Made by a program: the position numbers and the translations under genes
Part shown: piece after piece, positions 16,284 to 24,891 of the stretch
How positions within the stretch are numbered: the first letter of the stretch is position 1
Layout of the letters: each line of letters opens with the position of its first letter
Notes under the pieces: model-generated
Told to the model about the DNA's origin: nothing
The model's input: only the letters and a program-made list of their open reading frames with translations
Database searches by the model: none
Assembly (NCBI GenBank): GCA_029260765.1
Contig: JAJDCP010000092.1
Span: 24,958 to 88,957 of the forward strand
Source of the DNA: Planctomycetota bacterium
GTDB lineage: Bacteria; Planctomycetota; J058; JAJDCP01
Reading direction: 5' to 3'
DNA: 64,000 nt

Positions 16284-17204
16284 TTATGCCTGTCCAGCAT
16301 AGATGTCCATCACACTCTCCAACAAGGCCAAAGCTTCTTCTTTGGGACGTTGGAAGCTGTTGCGGCCGATGATCGAGCCGAAGCCTCCACCCGCGTGGAT
16401 GCCACGGATCTCATCGAGCACGGCGTCGGTGCCTTTGGCGCCGCCGCCGCTGAAGATCACGATGCGGCGTCCGTTGAAGGCCGACTGCACGACGTGCTGG
16501 ATGCGTTGCTCGAGGGTTGCGACGGGGATCGCCTGGGTCTCATACGTCGACTTGGCGGCATCGAGCTCGATGTTCGCGCTCGGGGGTTTGACCTTGACGA
16601 TATGCGCGCCCAGCTGGCAAGCCATGTGGGCGGCGTAGGCGACGATGTCGACGGCGGTCTCGCCTTCCTTGCTGATATCGCTGCCGCGCGGGTAGCTCCA
16701 GAGCACCACAGGCAGCCCGACGGCCTTGGCCTCTTCGGCCATCGCGCGGAACTCTTCGACATTCTGCTTCTTGTAGGCAGTTCCCGGATAGATCGTAAAG
16801 CCGACGGCTGCGCAACCGAGCCGCAAGGCGTCGTCGACCGAGGCGGTCATCGACGGGATCGGGTCGGTGCCTTTCAGCAAGCTGTCATTGTTGTTCATCT
16901 TCAGGATCATGGGAATCTGGCCGGCGAATTCCGCGGCTCCGGCTTCGAGAAACCCCAGTGGGGCGGCGTAGGCGTTACAACCAGCATCGATGGCCAGTTC
17001 GAAATGGTAACGGGGATCGTAGCCGGCGGCGTTCTTGGCGAAGCTGCGGGCGGGCCCATGTTCCATCCCCTGGTCGACGGGCAGGATCACCAACTTGCCG
17101 GTACCGGCCAAGCGACCACTCATCAACATGCGGTAGAGGTTGGATAGGACGCCTGGATTGTCGGATGAATACCAGGACAGGATCTCACGGATGCGTTCGT
17201 TCAT
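16284..17204 (-). CDS. fbaB: Class I fructose-bisphosphate aldolase, DhnA/FbaB type
   Basis: This encodes 306 residues. The ATG at 17204 follows AAAGGAGCC; an 18-residue upstream extension is not supported. The sequence has the DhnA-family pattern: VILPVDQGMEHGP near the start, then YDPRYHFELAIDAGCNAYA, MILKMNNNDSLL, VGFTIYPGT, LPVVLWSYPRGSDISKEGE, the Schiff-base lysine region IVKVKPPSANIE, and a phosphate-binding end (VIFSGGGAKG, GGGFGSIIGRNSFQRP). It catalyses reversible cleavage of fructose-1,6-bisphosphate to triose phosphates in glycolysis and gluconeogenesis, in the cytoplasm. Length is normal. It stands alone, with a hairpin after it. Confidence 0.92.
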   Translation of the reverse strand: MNERIREILSWYSSDNPGVLSNLYRMLMSGRLAGTGKLVILPVDQGMEHGPARSFAKNAAGYDPRYHFELAIDAGCNAYAAPLGFLEAGAAEFAGQIPMILKMNNNDSLLKGTDPIPSMTASVDDALRLGCAAVGFTIYPGTAYKKQNVEEFRAMAEEAKAVGLPVVLWSYPRGSDISKEGETAVDIVAYAAHMACQLGAHIVKVKPPSANIELDAAKSTYETQAIPVATLEQRIQHVVQSAFNGRRIVIFSGGGAKGTDAVLDEIRGIHAGGGFGSIIGRNSFQRPKEEALALLESVMDIYAGQA

Positions 17205-17311
17205 GTTCGGGGCTCCTTTGAGGATCGTACGGGCATGGCCGAATTCTATTGCATCCACCGTGCCGCCTCAATCACAACCTGGAGGTGCTGGGCCGTCATT
17301 TGTCCCTCAGC

Positions 17312-18679
17312 TCAAATATTTAACACCGCACGCTGCCCCGATCCCGTCAGCTGGTGCACACACTCCAGGGCTGAGCGCACGGCTCCTTCACAGAGTGGCG
17401 ACTTCAAGTAATCGCCCGCCAGGTGCAGGCCCTGGATGTTTGCGACTTCGCGTTGCAAGGCCCGGACCCTGGTCATCATTCCACAAGCGAAGCTGGGCAT
17501 CGCCCGAGGACGGCGGACGACACTCGTCTCCTTGAGCCAGCCGGCAATGCCCGGCAGAAAGACCTGCATGTCCTGCAAAGCCTGGTCGATGACTGTTGTG
17601 TCGTCCGCAGTCCGCAGCGACTCAGACACGGGCGAGGCAAAGTCCACCTGCACCACGCTGCGCCCCGATGGGAACATCTCCGGGCAACGGCGGGCCAGGT
17701 CGATCGCAAAGGCTGACTGTTGTCCGGCAGACCGCGCGCAGGTCCAGACCCAGTCGCGGCCAGGGAGGGGCCGGTCGAGGTGCAAGTTGGCGAGTATGAC
17801 GTCCGAATAGGGCAGCCTCGCCAGCGGCCCTGCGATGCTTGGCAGGTCCGCCAGGACCGCCGCCGCATGCGGTGCGCGCAGGGCGCAGATGACCTGGGAG
17901 GCGGCCAGCGTCTCGCGCCGGCCGGCCCGTTCGACGACAACGCCCTGCACGCGGCCCTGTGCAACCACGACCTGCGAGGCGCGGGCGTGGACGATGTCGA
18001 GCCCCCGTGCGAGAGCCCGGGGCAGAGCGTCGTTGCCCTGGCGTAGGCCCCAGGTGCTGGCCAGGCCTCCCAGCTTGATGATGCGCAGCAACATCGCCAG
18101 GCTATGGCCCTCCGGTTCGCAGAAGGCATAGGAGTTGACCAGGGGCCGCACGGCCACCTCAAGAATGCGCTCGTTGCCATGGCGGAGGAAGTATTCCGCC
18201 ACGTCGATGGTGTCGAGGGCTTCTTGGCTGCGGTAATCAAATGGGCTCATGCGCAGCAAGGGCAGCAACTGCCGGGCAACGGCCCATTGCAGCCGCAGGT
18301 TCTCGCCCACAGACAGGTGACCGAGCCAGGGGCGCGTCTTGCTGAAAGGCAGCGCACGCCCCTGGTAGTAGATCGAGCCACGCACATCGATCGGGCGCAG
18401 GTCTTTGTGCAGCCCGACAGCGCGGAGCAGGCGGTGGGTCTCGGTGTACGCGCTGTAGTAGAACTGCATGCCGATCTCCAGACGGCCGCCGCCTTCGCTG
18501 CGGCTGTGGATGCGGCCTCCGTAATGGGGGCTGGCTTCGATAACACGCACGGGCAGTCCGCGGCGCGCCAACCGCCAGGCTGCGCTGAGGCCGGCGATGC
18601 CGCCGCCCAGAACCAGGATGGGCGCGCGCGCCTGAGCGCTTCCAGACACGGATCGTGGGGGGGAAACACAACTCTTCAT
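17312..18679 (-). CDS. FAD-dependent amine-oxidase/protoporphyrinogen-oxidase-like protein
   Basis: This encodes 455 residues. The ATG at 18679 has GGAGG 7 bases upstream. The dinucleotide-binding fold is at residues 23-50 (ILVLGGGIAGLSAAWRLARR, then VIEASPHYGGRI), with a substrate domain in the middle and the FAD-binding end LHLAGDYLKSPLCEGAVRSA. This matches the phytoene desaturase/protoporphyrinogen oxidase/monoamine oxidase superfamily. The substrate cannot be told from sequence; carotenoid, porphyrin or lipid chemistry are all possible. No pathway genes are adjacent. The upstream region contains a palindrome resembling a TetR-family operator. Confidence 0.82.
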   Translation of the reverse strand: MKSCVSPPRSVSGSAQARAPILVLGGGIAGLSAAWRLARRGLPVRVIEASPHYGGRIHSRSEGGGRLEIGMQFYYSAYTETHRLLRAVGLHKDLRPIDVRGSIYYQGRALPFSKTRPWLGHLSVGENLRLQWAVARQLLPLLRMSPFDYRSQEALDTIDVAEYFLRHGNERILEVAVRPLVNSYAFCEPEGHSLAMLLRIIKLGGLASTWGLRQGNDALPRALARGLDIVHARASQVVVAQGRVQGVVVERAGRRETLAASQVICALRAPHAAAVLADLPSIAGPLARLPYSDVILANLHLDRPLPGRDWVWTCARSAGQQSAFAIDLARRCPEMFPSGRSVVQVDFASPVSESLRTADDTTVIDQALQDMQVFLPGIAGWLKETSVVRRPRAMPSFACGMMTRVRALQREVANIQGLHLAGDYLKSPLCEGAVRSALECVHQLTGSGQRAVLNI

Positions 18680-18696
18680 CGCGAGGCCTCCATAAA

Positions 18697-18714
18697 AAAC
18701 TGTCCAGTCGGTTT
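18697..18714 (-). promoter_or_regulatory. Candidate TetR-type operator upstream of the FAD oxidoreductase
   Basis: AAACTGTCCAGTCGGTTT is an imperfect palindrome (AAAC..GAC and GTC..GTTT half-sites), similar to operators of TetR-family repressors. It lies 18 bases before the oxidoreductase ATG. The neighbourhood is unusually T/A-rich for this DNA (CATAAAAAAC, GTTTTTGTTTT). No tetR gene is in the window. Confidence 0.35.
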
Positions 18715-18864
18715 TTGTTTTAGTCGGCAACGAGCAACGCGTCAAGGGAAAGCTGGCAGGAAACACCTCGGGAGCGCGTTGCTCTGTCTCGTCAAGCCGG
18801 TTACGATGCTTCCGTCGCGAGATTGCTTGGACCCGAAATGACTGGCCGCTTGTGAGGAGTGGGA

Positions 18865-19950
18865 ATGGCCGGAGAAGATCTTCCTGGCGGTCACGAGCGG
18901 GTGCTCGACGCGGACCTGACGCATAACCTCAGCCTGCGCACCATCGTGCTACGCGAGCTCGACACCGACCGCCAGCGTCTCGAGGCTTGTCAGGACAACC
19001 TGGCCGAGATCCGCAAGCAGGCCCGGACCCGGGTCTTTCAACCCCTGGCCGAGGCGCTGCGTAGTCAACATCCAGACGCGCGCCCCGAGGGCTTCCTCGA
19101 GGTTGTGGGGGGCTGGCAGGCAGGGGAGACATTCGCCTTGCCGCGAGGCCGCGTGCTGCTGTTGGGACGTGACCAGCAGGCCGACATTGTGCTGCGCGAT
19201 ACGATCGTCTCTCGGGCCCATTGCAAGCTCGAAAACGTAGACTCCTGGACCTATCGGATCAAGGACCTGGGAAGCCAGAACGGTACCCGCCTCAACCGTC
19301 ACACCATCTCGGCCGCGGAGCTGCAAGGGGGCGATCTGCTGAGCCTGGGTTGGACCTTCATGATCTTTTCGTTGCCGTTGGTCTCCCTGGCCGTACGTCT
19401 GCAAGAGCACAGTCTGCTCGACGAGCGCGAACTGCAAGACCTGCTGCGCCTCGAGGGCTGCCTCCACCACTTGCAGGTCGGCATCGCGCGCGTCTGCCAT
19501 GGCTTCTGGGCGCTCGAGCACAGCGACTCCGCGGCCCTGCCTGCCCACGAGATGGCCGTCAAGTCCCATGAGTTCAGGCAGGACGCAGCGCGGGTGATGG
19601 ACGGGCTCGAGGCCGAGCTGCCGTCTGCAGAGGCTATCTTGCAGCCTCTGCTGGACACGATCGCGAGGAAACCTGCACCCCAACCCCTGCCGTCCAGCGG
19701 TGTCCACCCGCTGGTCTCCGAGCCGCCCGCGGCGCAGGGGACCGCTCAGCGTGAGCTCTACGAGGCGCGTTCGTATACCCTTGATCTGGAGCGCCGGCAT
19801 CGGCAACTCATCGAGCTGCTGCTCGCCCAGGCAGAGGCGCTGGGGCAGGCAGGCGAGGCCGCGCGTGCGGTCGAGCTGTTGCGCCGCCTGTTGCTGGTCG
19901 AGCCGGCCACACGCAAGGGCCAGGAGCTGCTCAAGCGTTGGCAGGAGTGA
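18865..19950 (+). CDS. FHA-domain protein with helical flanks
   Basis: This encodes 361 residues from the ATG at 18865, with AGGAG 5 bases upstream; a GTG two codons earlier overlaps that site. Helical, charged residues fill 1-70, then comes an FHA domain at about 75-170 (VLLLGRDQQADIVLRDT, IVSRAHCKLE, DLGSQNGTRLNRH). The C-terminal half is helical and ends in a TPR-like segment (AEALGQAGEAARAVELLRRL). It has no membrane helix or catalytic domain. It reads phosphothreonine signals, like the FHA protein at 6603. The selenoprotein MsrA frame starts 85 bases downstream. Confidence 0.82.
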   Translation: MAGEDLPGGHERVLDADLTHNLSLRTIVLRELDTDRQRLEACQDNLAEIRKQARTRVFQPLAEALRSQHPDARPEGFLEVVGGWQAGETFALPRGRVLLLGRDQQADIVLRDTIVSRAHCKLENVDSWTYRIKDLGSQNGTRLNRHTISAAELQGGDLLSLGWTFMIFSLPLVSLAVRLQEHSLLDERELQDLLRLEGCLHHLQVGIARVCHGFWALEHSDSAALPAHEMAVKSHEFRQDAARVMDGLEAELPSAEAILQPLLDTIARKPAPQPLPSSGVHPLVSEPPAAQGTAQRELYEARSYTLDLERRHRQLIELLLAQAEALGQAGEAARAVELLRRLLLVEPATRKGQELLKRWQE

Positions 19951-20035
19951 GCCTGGCGGGGAACCGGGCGGGGACTCTCGGCGTTGTAACAGCGGCGGCC
20001 GTGGCGTGTCCCGAAGGCTGCCAGGAGGAGAGGAC

Positions 20036-20782
20036 ATGAACGATCCCATCATCCAGGGCCTGGCTGTGGCTGCCCTGGGTCTTGCGCTTTTGGGGGGGCT
20101 GCTCTGGATCGGGCGTAGCGGCCGCACCGCGCACGCTGATCCCGGATCGGACACGGCGCGTGTCCAGAGCACCGGGCTGCAGACAGCCACTTTTGCGCTG
20201 GGCTGATTCTGGGGCCCCGACTCCCAGTTTGGGAGTCTCCCTGGCGTCGTCCGCACCCGCGTCGGCTATACCGGCGGCAGCACGCCGTCACCGACCTACC
20301 GAAACATCGGCGACCACAGTGAAGCGTTGCAGATCGACTTTGATCCCGAGCTGGTCACGTATGAGGCCCTGGTCGAGATCTTCTGGCGTGCGCACAATCC
20401 TTGTGCCTCTGCGTGGAGCAGCCAGTACAAGAGCGCCGTTTTCTGTGCCGACGAAGCGCAGAGGGCAGTCGCTGAAGCCGTGCGCGATCGTGTAGCGGGC
20501 GATCTGACGCGCCCCATCCAGACCGAAGTGCTGGCCGCTGGCACCTTCACCCGCGCCGAAGACTACCACCAGAAGTACACGCTCCGGAACCGCAAGGCCT
20601 TCTTCGACGCGCTGCGCCCACGATTTGACGACGAACGGGCGTTCATCGACTCGACCGCTGCAGCCCGCCTCAACGGCTACCTGTCTGGAGGGGGCAACCG
20701 CGAGCAGCTGCGCACGGAGCTTGAGCTGCTGGCCCTGCCGGGGGACCTGGAGAAGCGACTGCTGGAGATGGTTCGGCCCTGA
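20036..20782 (+). CDS. msrA: Membrane-anchored peptide methionine sulfoxide reductase A with UGA-encoded catalytic residue (probable selenoprotein)
   Basis: This is a single frame of 249 codons interrupted only by TGA at 20204-20206. On either side the MsrA sequence is continuous: TATFALG-TGA-FWGPDSQFG aligns with the active-site GCFWG, so the stop stands exactly at the catalytic cysteine (codon 57). The rest is intact: VGYTGG, TYRNIGDHSEALQI, SQYKSAVFC, EDYHQKY. A hairpin with the features of a bacterial SECIS follows the TGA. The start ATG has AGGAGGAG upstream, and residues 9-26 form a membrane anchor or signal (LAVAALGLALLGGLLWIG), so the enzyme would repair oxidised methionine outside the cytoplasm. 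Selenoprotein MsrA is known from some algae and bacteria. The alternative is a cysteine-to-stop mutation, and no sel genes are in the window to settle it. Standard calling would give a 56-residue peptide and a truncated MsrA from about 20327. Confidence 0.82.
20204..20237 (+). promoter_or_regulatory. Putative bacterial SECIS element after the msrA UGA codon
   Basis: The TGA at 20204-20206 is followed by a perfect 7-bp stem, GACTCCC (20219-20225) and GGGAGTC (20231-20237), with loop AGTTT. The loop starts 19 bases after the UGA. A guanine is among the first two loop bases, which is the consensus described for bacterial SECIS elements. SelB would bind such a loop to insert selenocysteine. Confidence 0.65.
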
Positions 20783-20857
20783 AGAATCGGAAGCTCTGCA
20801 GCGGGCGACGCAGGATGTCAGCCTTGTGCTAGAAACACAATGGACCCCGTGGAGGTC

Positions 20858-22801
20858 TCAGGGCGCGTCTTGGCTCGGCTCGTCCCCTGGCGCAAGGAAC
20901 ACAACCTGGCCCCGCCCGATGCGGGCGATGGCCTGCAGCCAGCGCAGCTTCGCCTCGCCGATGCCGATGCAGTGGATGCGGCACTTACGCAGCAGGTTGA
21001 GGCGCTCGAGCTCGTGGAGCAGCTCGTCGAAGCCATCGATGGTCAACCAGGAGTTACTGACAGGATCCTGGTAGCGGTTCTCTGCAAAGGGGCCGTTCTG
21101 GAAATAGGGCTCGCTGGCGCGTGTCTCCGTGATCATGCGCAGCCAGTAGCCATCGCGGCCCGGATAGGCGGGGATGTCGACCCAGCTCACCACCCCGGTC
21201 TCTTTGTCGAGGCGTTGCATCTTGGTCGCCTCGCGCGGCGCCATGGGCGGAATCCAGCGGGCGCCTTCGTCGTTCTGCCCGCAGCGTTCGCCGCGGGTGA
21301 ATTCCATCTCGATCTTCGGTCCGCGCCCGGGCAGCTTGTCCATGTTGGGCGCCCCATCGGAGAGCAGATAGATGGTCTGCGCGCCACGCAGCAACAAGGC
21401 CTCCGCATAGTGCTCGTCTTCGCGGGGCGGCCCCTGCTCGCCGGCCACGACCGTGCGTCCGCTGTCGTCTTCGAGCCGGAAGGCAGTCAGCAGCGCCGCC
21501 AGGTAGTTGGTCTGACCTTTCAGTCGACCGAGCGGGTGCTGATCGTCGACCGGCCCGGGCACCACCGCATCGAGACTGGCAAAGATGGCCTTGCGGCGCG
21601 ACTTGGACAGCTCGACGAAACCGGGAGTGACGTCGAGCGGGGTCGCTTGCTCTCCGAACAAGATCACGGCAACCCGGACGTCTTTCTCCAGGCGCGACAG
21701 CGTGTATTTGACGTGCTCGCGGGCCGCGTCAAAACGTGTCTGCACCCGGCTCCAGTCGATCTCATAGCCCTTGTCGCCGCCGGTGACGGGACGTTGCAGA
21801 GCCTCGAGCTCGCTGGCGTCGAGGGCGTTGAGCATCGAATCGGAAGCATCGACCAAGAAAATGATGCGCTCGCCTGAGGTGTCGATGCCCATGAAGCGCA
21901 CGGCAGTCGCGTCTTCATCATCGCCGCGGAAAGGGTCCTCTCCCAGCTCGACCGCCTGCCGCCAAAGCTCGGCACTGCGATAAGGGCGGGGGCTGCCAAA
22001 GCAGTGCTGCATGGCCAGACGCACGGCTTCCTGGCTGCGCGGCAAGCAGGCGCGTTTGCTGTCGAGCAGCTCGACCAACCGTTCGAGCCAGCTGTTGTGC
22101 GGCTCGGGCAGCGGACCCTCGGCGGCCACCAGCGGGGCACTCGCGCGGCAGACGGCCCAGCTCCAGCTTTCGAGCAGGACAGCATCCCAGGCGTTCTTCT
22201 TGAATTTGTGCTCGGCCAACTCGGCAACGGCTAAGTCCAGAGCGGCTCCCCCGACCTCCGCCAGAGCCTCGAGCAGCACCGCCTTGAGCAGACTGGGAGT
22301 CTTGCGTGCGCCGAGCAGCTCGAGCAACGCATCGGTTTCGTGCTGGCGGACCAGAACGCGCGCGACCTGATAGGCAAGCCAGCAGCATTGAGGATTCTTG
22401 CCGAGCTTTTGCAGTGCCTCGACGAGCTGCTCGGCTTCCGCCTTCTCGAGAACCCTGGGCTCGCTGCGTTGCCAGCCGAACAGTCCGACAAAAGTCGTGT
22501 CGCTAAATCGCCCGTAGATCCCGTTGGCCAGCAGATAGCGCTGGCGAGCCACTTGATAGTCCGCCGGCTGCAGGTAGGTGTTGAGCAGCGCCTGCACCAC
22601 CCGCTCCTCATCGCTGTGTGCGAAGCTTGCGACGGCCTTGGCGTTGAAGAACAGCGAACGGGATTCGCCGAGCCGGGAGAACGCCTCGCGGACCCAATTG
22701 CGGCGCTCGGCGGCGCGTTCCTCCTCGCCATCTGCCCTGACGGTCTGTGGGACGAGCAGCAGGTAGATGAGCGCGAGCGGCGCGAAGATGCGGCGTGGCA
22801 T
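20858..22801 (-). CDS. Exported von Willebrand factor A-domain protein
   Basis: This encodes 647 residues. A signal peptide covers residues 1-23 (IFAPLALIYLLLVPQTVRA, cleavage before DGEE). Residues 25-290 are helical and HEAT-like (ETDALLELLGARKTPSLLKA). A VWA domain begins near 310 with the metal-site motif DASDSM (DxSxS) after RIIFLVDASDSM, and continues through VRVAVILFG and TIYLLSDGAPNMD. Several insertions carry charged loops. VWA domains bind partners through a bound divalent metal. It is probably periplasmic or surface-exposed. Its 3' end faces that of msrA; its 5' end is divergent from a glycoside hydrolase. Confidence 0.85.
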   Translation of the reverse strand: MPRRIFAPLALIYLLLVPQTVRADGEEERAAERRNWVREAFSRLGESRSLFFNAKAVASFAHSDEERVVQALLNTYLQPADYQVARQRYLLANGIYGRFSDTTFVGLFGWQRSEPRVLEKAEAEQLVEALQKLGKNPQCCWLAYQVARVLVRQHETDALLELLGARKTPSLLKAVLLEALAEVGGAALDLAVAELAEHKFKKNAWDAVLLESWSWAVCRASAPLVAAEGPLPEPHNSWLERLVELLDSKRACLPRSQEAVRLAMQHCFGSPRPYRSAELWRQAVELGEDPFRGDDEDATAVRFMGIDTSGERIIFLVDASDSMLNALDASELEALQRPVTGGDKGYEIDWSRVQTRFDAAREHVKYTLSRLEKDVRVAVILFGEQATPLDVTPGFVELSKSRRKAIFASLDAVVPGPVDDQHPLGRLKGQTNYLAALLTAFRLEDDSGRTVVAGEQGPPREDEHYAEALLLRGAQTIYLLSDGAPNMDKLPGRGPKIEMEFTRGERCGQNDEGARWIPPMAPREATKMQRLDKETGVVSWVDIPAYPGRDGYWLRMITETRASEPYFQNGPFAENRYQDPVSNSWLTIDGFDELLHELERLNLLRKCRIHCIGIGEAKLRWLQAIARIGRGQVVFLAPGDEPSQDAP

Positions 22802-22930
22802 GGCGGGAGCCCTCGGAGTACGGAACTTGAGGCCACCATGCTACCATATCCGGGGGCCGAGGCTCCAGATTCAAGGCTCTGCGGCTACCCGTTCCTGCCT
22901 TGCCGGGAGCCCGTGCTGGACGGAGGAGAC

Positions 22931-23995
22931 ATGAGCGCATCGCCGGGCTATGCCCCTCCGGGTATGTTCGCCTGGGACTTCTGGCTGGTCGAGGCGGGCG
23001 GTCGCTTCCACCTCTTCCATCTACAGGCTCCCCGCAAGCTCCACCCGGAGCTGCGCCACTTCCGAGCATCGGTCGGACACGCCGTCTCTGACGATCTCTG
23101 CCACTGGCAACAGCGTGGCACGGTCCTCGCAGCCGGGCCACGCGGATCCTGGGACGATCGCTGCATCTGGACCGGCTCGATCCTGCCGTGGCGGGGCCGC
23201 TTCTGGTTCCTCTACACCGCACTGCAACGCGGCCACGGGCTGGTGCAGCGTATCGGTCTCGCCGTCTCCGACGACCTCGAGCGCTTCGTCAAGCACCCCC
23301 ACAACCCCGTGCTGTGCGCCGATCCCCGCTGGTACCAGACGCGCCGCCCGGGCCTGCCCTGGGAGGACTGGCGGGATCCCTGGCTGTGCGTGCAGGGCGG
23401 CCGCCTGACGGCGCTGATCAGCGCGCGTCTGGCCCCGCCGAAGCAGACCTCTACGCTGCGGCTGGGACTGGAGCAGCTGCGTGAGCTGGTACGTTTGGCG
23501 GCCGGACCCCGGTGCACCAGCCTCGGCTCGGGACACTTGGCGGGGCGGGGCTGTATCGCCGTCGCCCGTAGCACCGATGGCGTGTCCTGGCAGGTCGAAG
23601 AGCCGATGTTCGCGCCCGGGCGTTATGACATGCTCGAGTGCCCACAGCTGTACACGGCGCATGACCACGAGCTGCTGCTGTTTTCGACGCAACGCGGCTG
23701 GCTGCGGCGTTCCTGGCCCCAGTGCGCCCAGACAGGCGCACACGCTTGGTGGCGCGAGGCCGAACGCCGCCCGTGGCGTCCGGTCAATCAGAGCGGGGTC
23801 GTTGCGGCGGGGAAGGCGGCCTACGGGACGCGTCTGCAACGCTACGCGGGCAGGCTTGTCGCGCTCTCATGGCTGCAGACGGCCCCGGAAGCAGCAGGCT
23901 TCTGCGGGCGCATCGGCCTGCCTCAGCCCGTGCAGCTGCGTCCCGGCCGTCTGGCCGTCGCTCACTCGTCCGCTTCGAGCTGCACGCGGCGGTAG
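22931..23995 (+). CDS. GH32/GH68-like (clan GH-J) five-bladed beta-propeller glycosidase
   Basis: This encodes 354 residues. The ATG at 22931 has GGAGGAG upstream; an ATG at 22838 would add 31 residues without a better signal. Three features match the clan GH-J active site in order: an Asp at residue 16 (FAWDFWL, in place of WMNDPNG), the RDP motif (EDWRDPWLCV) and the ECP motif (DMLECPQLY) carrying the acid/base Glu. Propeller strands recur (GHAVSDDLCHWQQRGTVL, GRFWFLYTAL, VARSTDGVSWQVEEP). GH-J enzymes cleave or transfer beta-fructosyl groups, though distant members differ in substrate. No signal peptide is visible with this start. The gene is orphan, with no transporter beside it. Confidence 0.72.
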   Translation: MSASPGYAPPGMFAWDFWLVEAGGRFHLFHLQAPRKLHPELRHFRASVGHAVSDDLCHWQQRGTVLAAGPRGSWDDRCIWTGSILPWRGRFWFLYTALQRGHGLVQRIGLAVSDDLERFVKHPHNPVLCADPRWYQTRRPGLPWEDWRDPWLCVQGGRLTALISARLAPPKQTSTLRLGLEQLRELVRLAAGPRCTSLGSGHLAGRGCIAVARSTDGVSWQVEEPMFAPGRYDMLECPQLYTAHDHELLLFSTQRGWLRRSWPQCAQTGAHAWWREAERRPWRPVNQSGVVAAGKAAYGTRLQRYAGRLVALSWLQTAPEAAGFCGRIGLPQPVQLRPGRLAVAHSSASSCTRR

Positions 23996-24144
23996 ATGAT
24001 GTTCTCGATTTCGCTGATCGTCTTCTGGGCTTCCTTTACCATCTTCTGGAGTTGCGGGTCACGGAACTTGCAGTGACGCAGCACCATGTTCGCTATGCGC
24101 ACCCGGCCCAGGTTCGCCGCGTCGTAGTACTCGGATTCCCTCAT
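23962..24144 (-). CDS. Conserved-looking 60-residue helical protein
   Basis: The sequence MRESEYYDAANLGRVRIANM continues through NMVLRHCKFRDPQLQKMVKE and ends in the helix SEIENIIYRRVQLEADE. A GAGGGGGG run precedes the ATG. It has no signal or membrane segment. The 3' end overlaps the glycosidase gene, tail to tail, by 34 bases. The balanced composition (few Arg/Ala runs, regular amphipathic helix) supports a real gene. The function is unknown. Confidence 0.6.
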   Translation of the reverse strand: MRESEYYDAANLGRVRIANMVLRHCKFRDPQLQKMVKEAQKTISEIENIIYRRVQLEADE

Positions 24145-24350
24145 GGGCCCCCCTCATCTGTCGCCATCGCGTGGTTGTGCCGCGGCGTGCAGTCCCTGCG
24201 CTGCGCGAGAACGGAACTCGATCCCACGAGGTCCAGAGCTCGGGCAGAGAACAACTTGAGTGTAGGCCAGGGTGTCCTGCTGCTCAAGGCGACGGGGCGT
24301 GCAGAGTGGCATCGCGATGCCCCCGGCAGGGGGGCCGCGGTGGAAGTCGC

Positions 24351-24710
24351 TCAGGACTGGCGCTCGGCCACGATCTTGCGGATGTGCTCGAGATCTGCGT
24401 CGCTGATGTTGGTGAATGCCATGCCGACGCGGTAGCGCCCATCATCAGTCTCGACCACCGACGCGATGCGGGCCTCGGCGGGAATGATCGTCTCACCGAG
24501 GGCAAGATCGAGATGCATGGTCCACGAGACTGGCAGGGGCGAGCCACATACGAACGCCAGCCCCTTCTCGCTCAAGTCGATGGTCGGACCCATGCCCAAC
24601 TCGTCGACCAGCAGCCGTTCGGCGTCATTATGGTCGAAGTGCTTGTATTGAAGGAGTTTGGCGGCTTGGACCCGATGGTGTTCTCGCCGCTCGGAGCCAT
24701 CAACAGTCAT
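24351..24710 (-). CDS. PilZ-domain protein
   Basis: This encodes 119 residues with GAGGAG 7 bases before the ATG. The PilZ pattern is visible: RREHHRV near the N-terminus as the RxxxR element, then IDLSEKGLAFVC for the D/NxSxxG element, the strand MHLDLALGETI, and VGMAFTNISDADLEHI at the end. PilZ domains bind cyclic-di-GMP and control motility, secretion or exopolysaccharide. It stands alone here. A GGDEF protein lies at 42007, so a c-di-GMP circuit is possible. Confidence 0.8.
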   Translation of the reverse strand: MTVDGSERREHHRVQAAKLLQYKHFDHNDAERLLVDELGMGPTIDLSEKGLAFVCGSPLPVSWTMHLDLALGETIIPAEARIASVVETDDGRYRVGMAFTNISDADLEHIRKIVAERQS

Positions 24711-24891
24711 CGGTCTTCTCCTCTCGGGTTGCGGCAGCCGGGCGGGCCGCTCTATTTCAAGCTAACGGTCTTGCCCGCAGGCTGCCAGGTCTGCGCACGG
24801 AATGTTGGTCCACGGCCAACGAATGGGCACGCCCTACTGCATATGCGGGGCGGCTCTGGCATAATGCGGCACACCTGCTGCGGAGATTCCG

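Noticed and set aside
20327..20782. A 151-residue truncated MsrA starting at 20327
   Set aside because: The same frame carries the missing active-site half upstream, interrupted only by the UGA at the catalytic position, so this is not an independent start.
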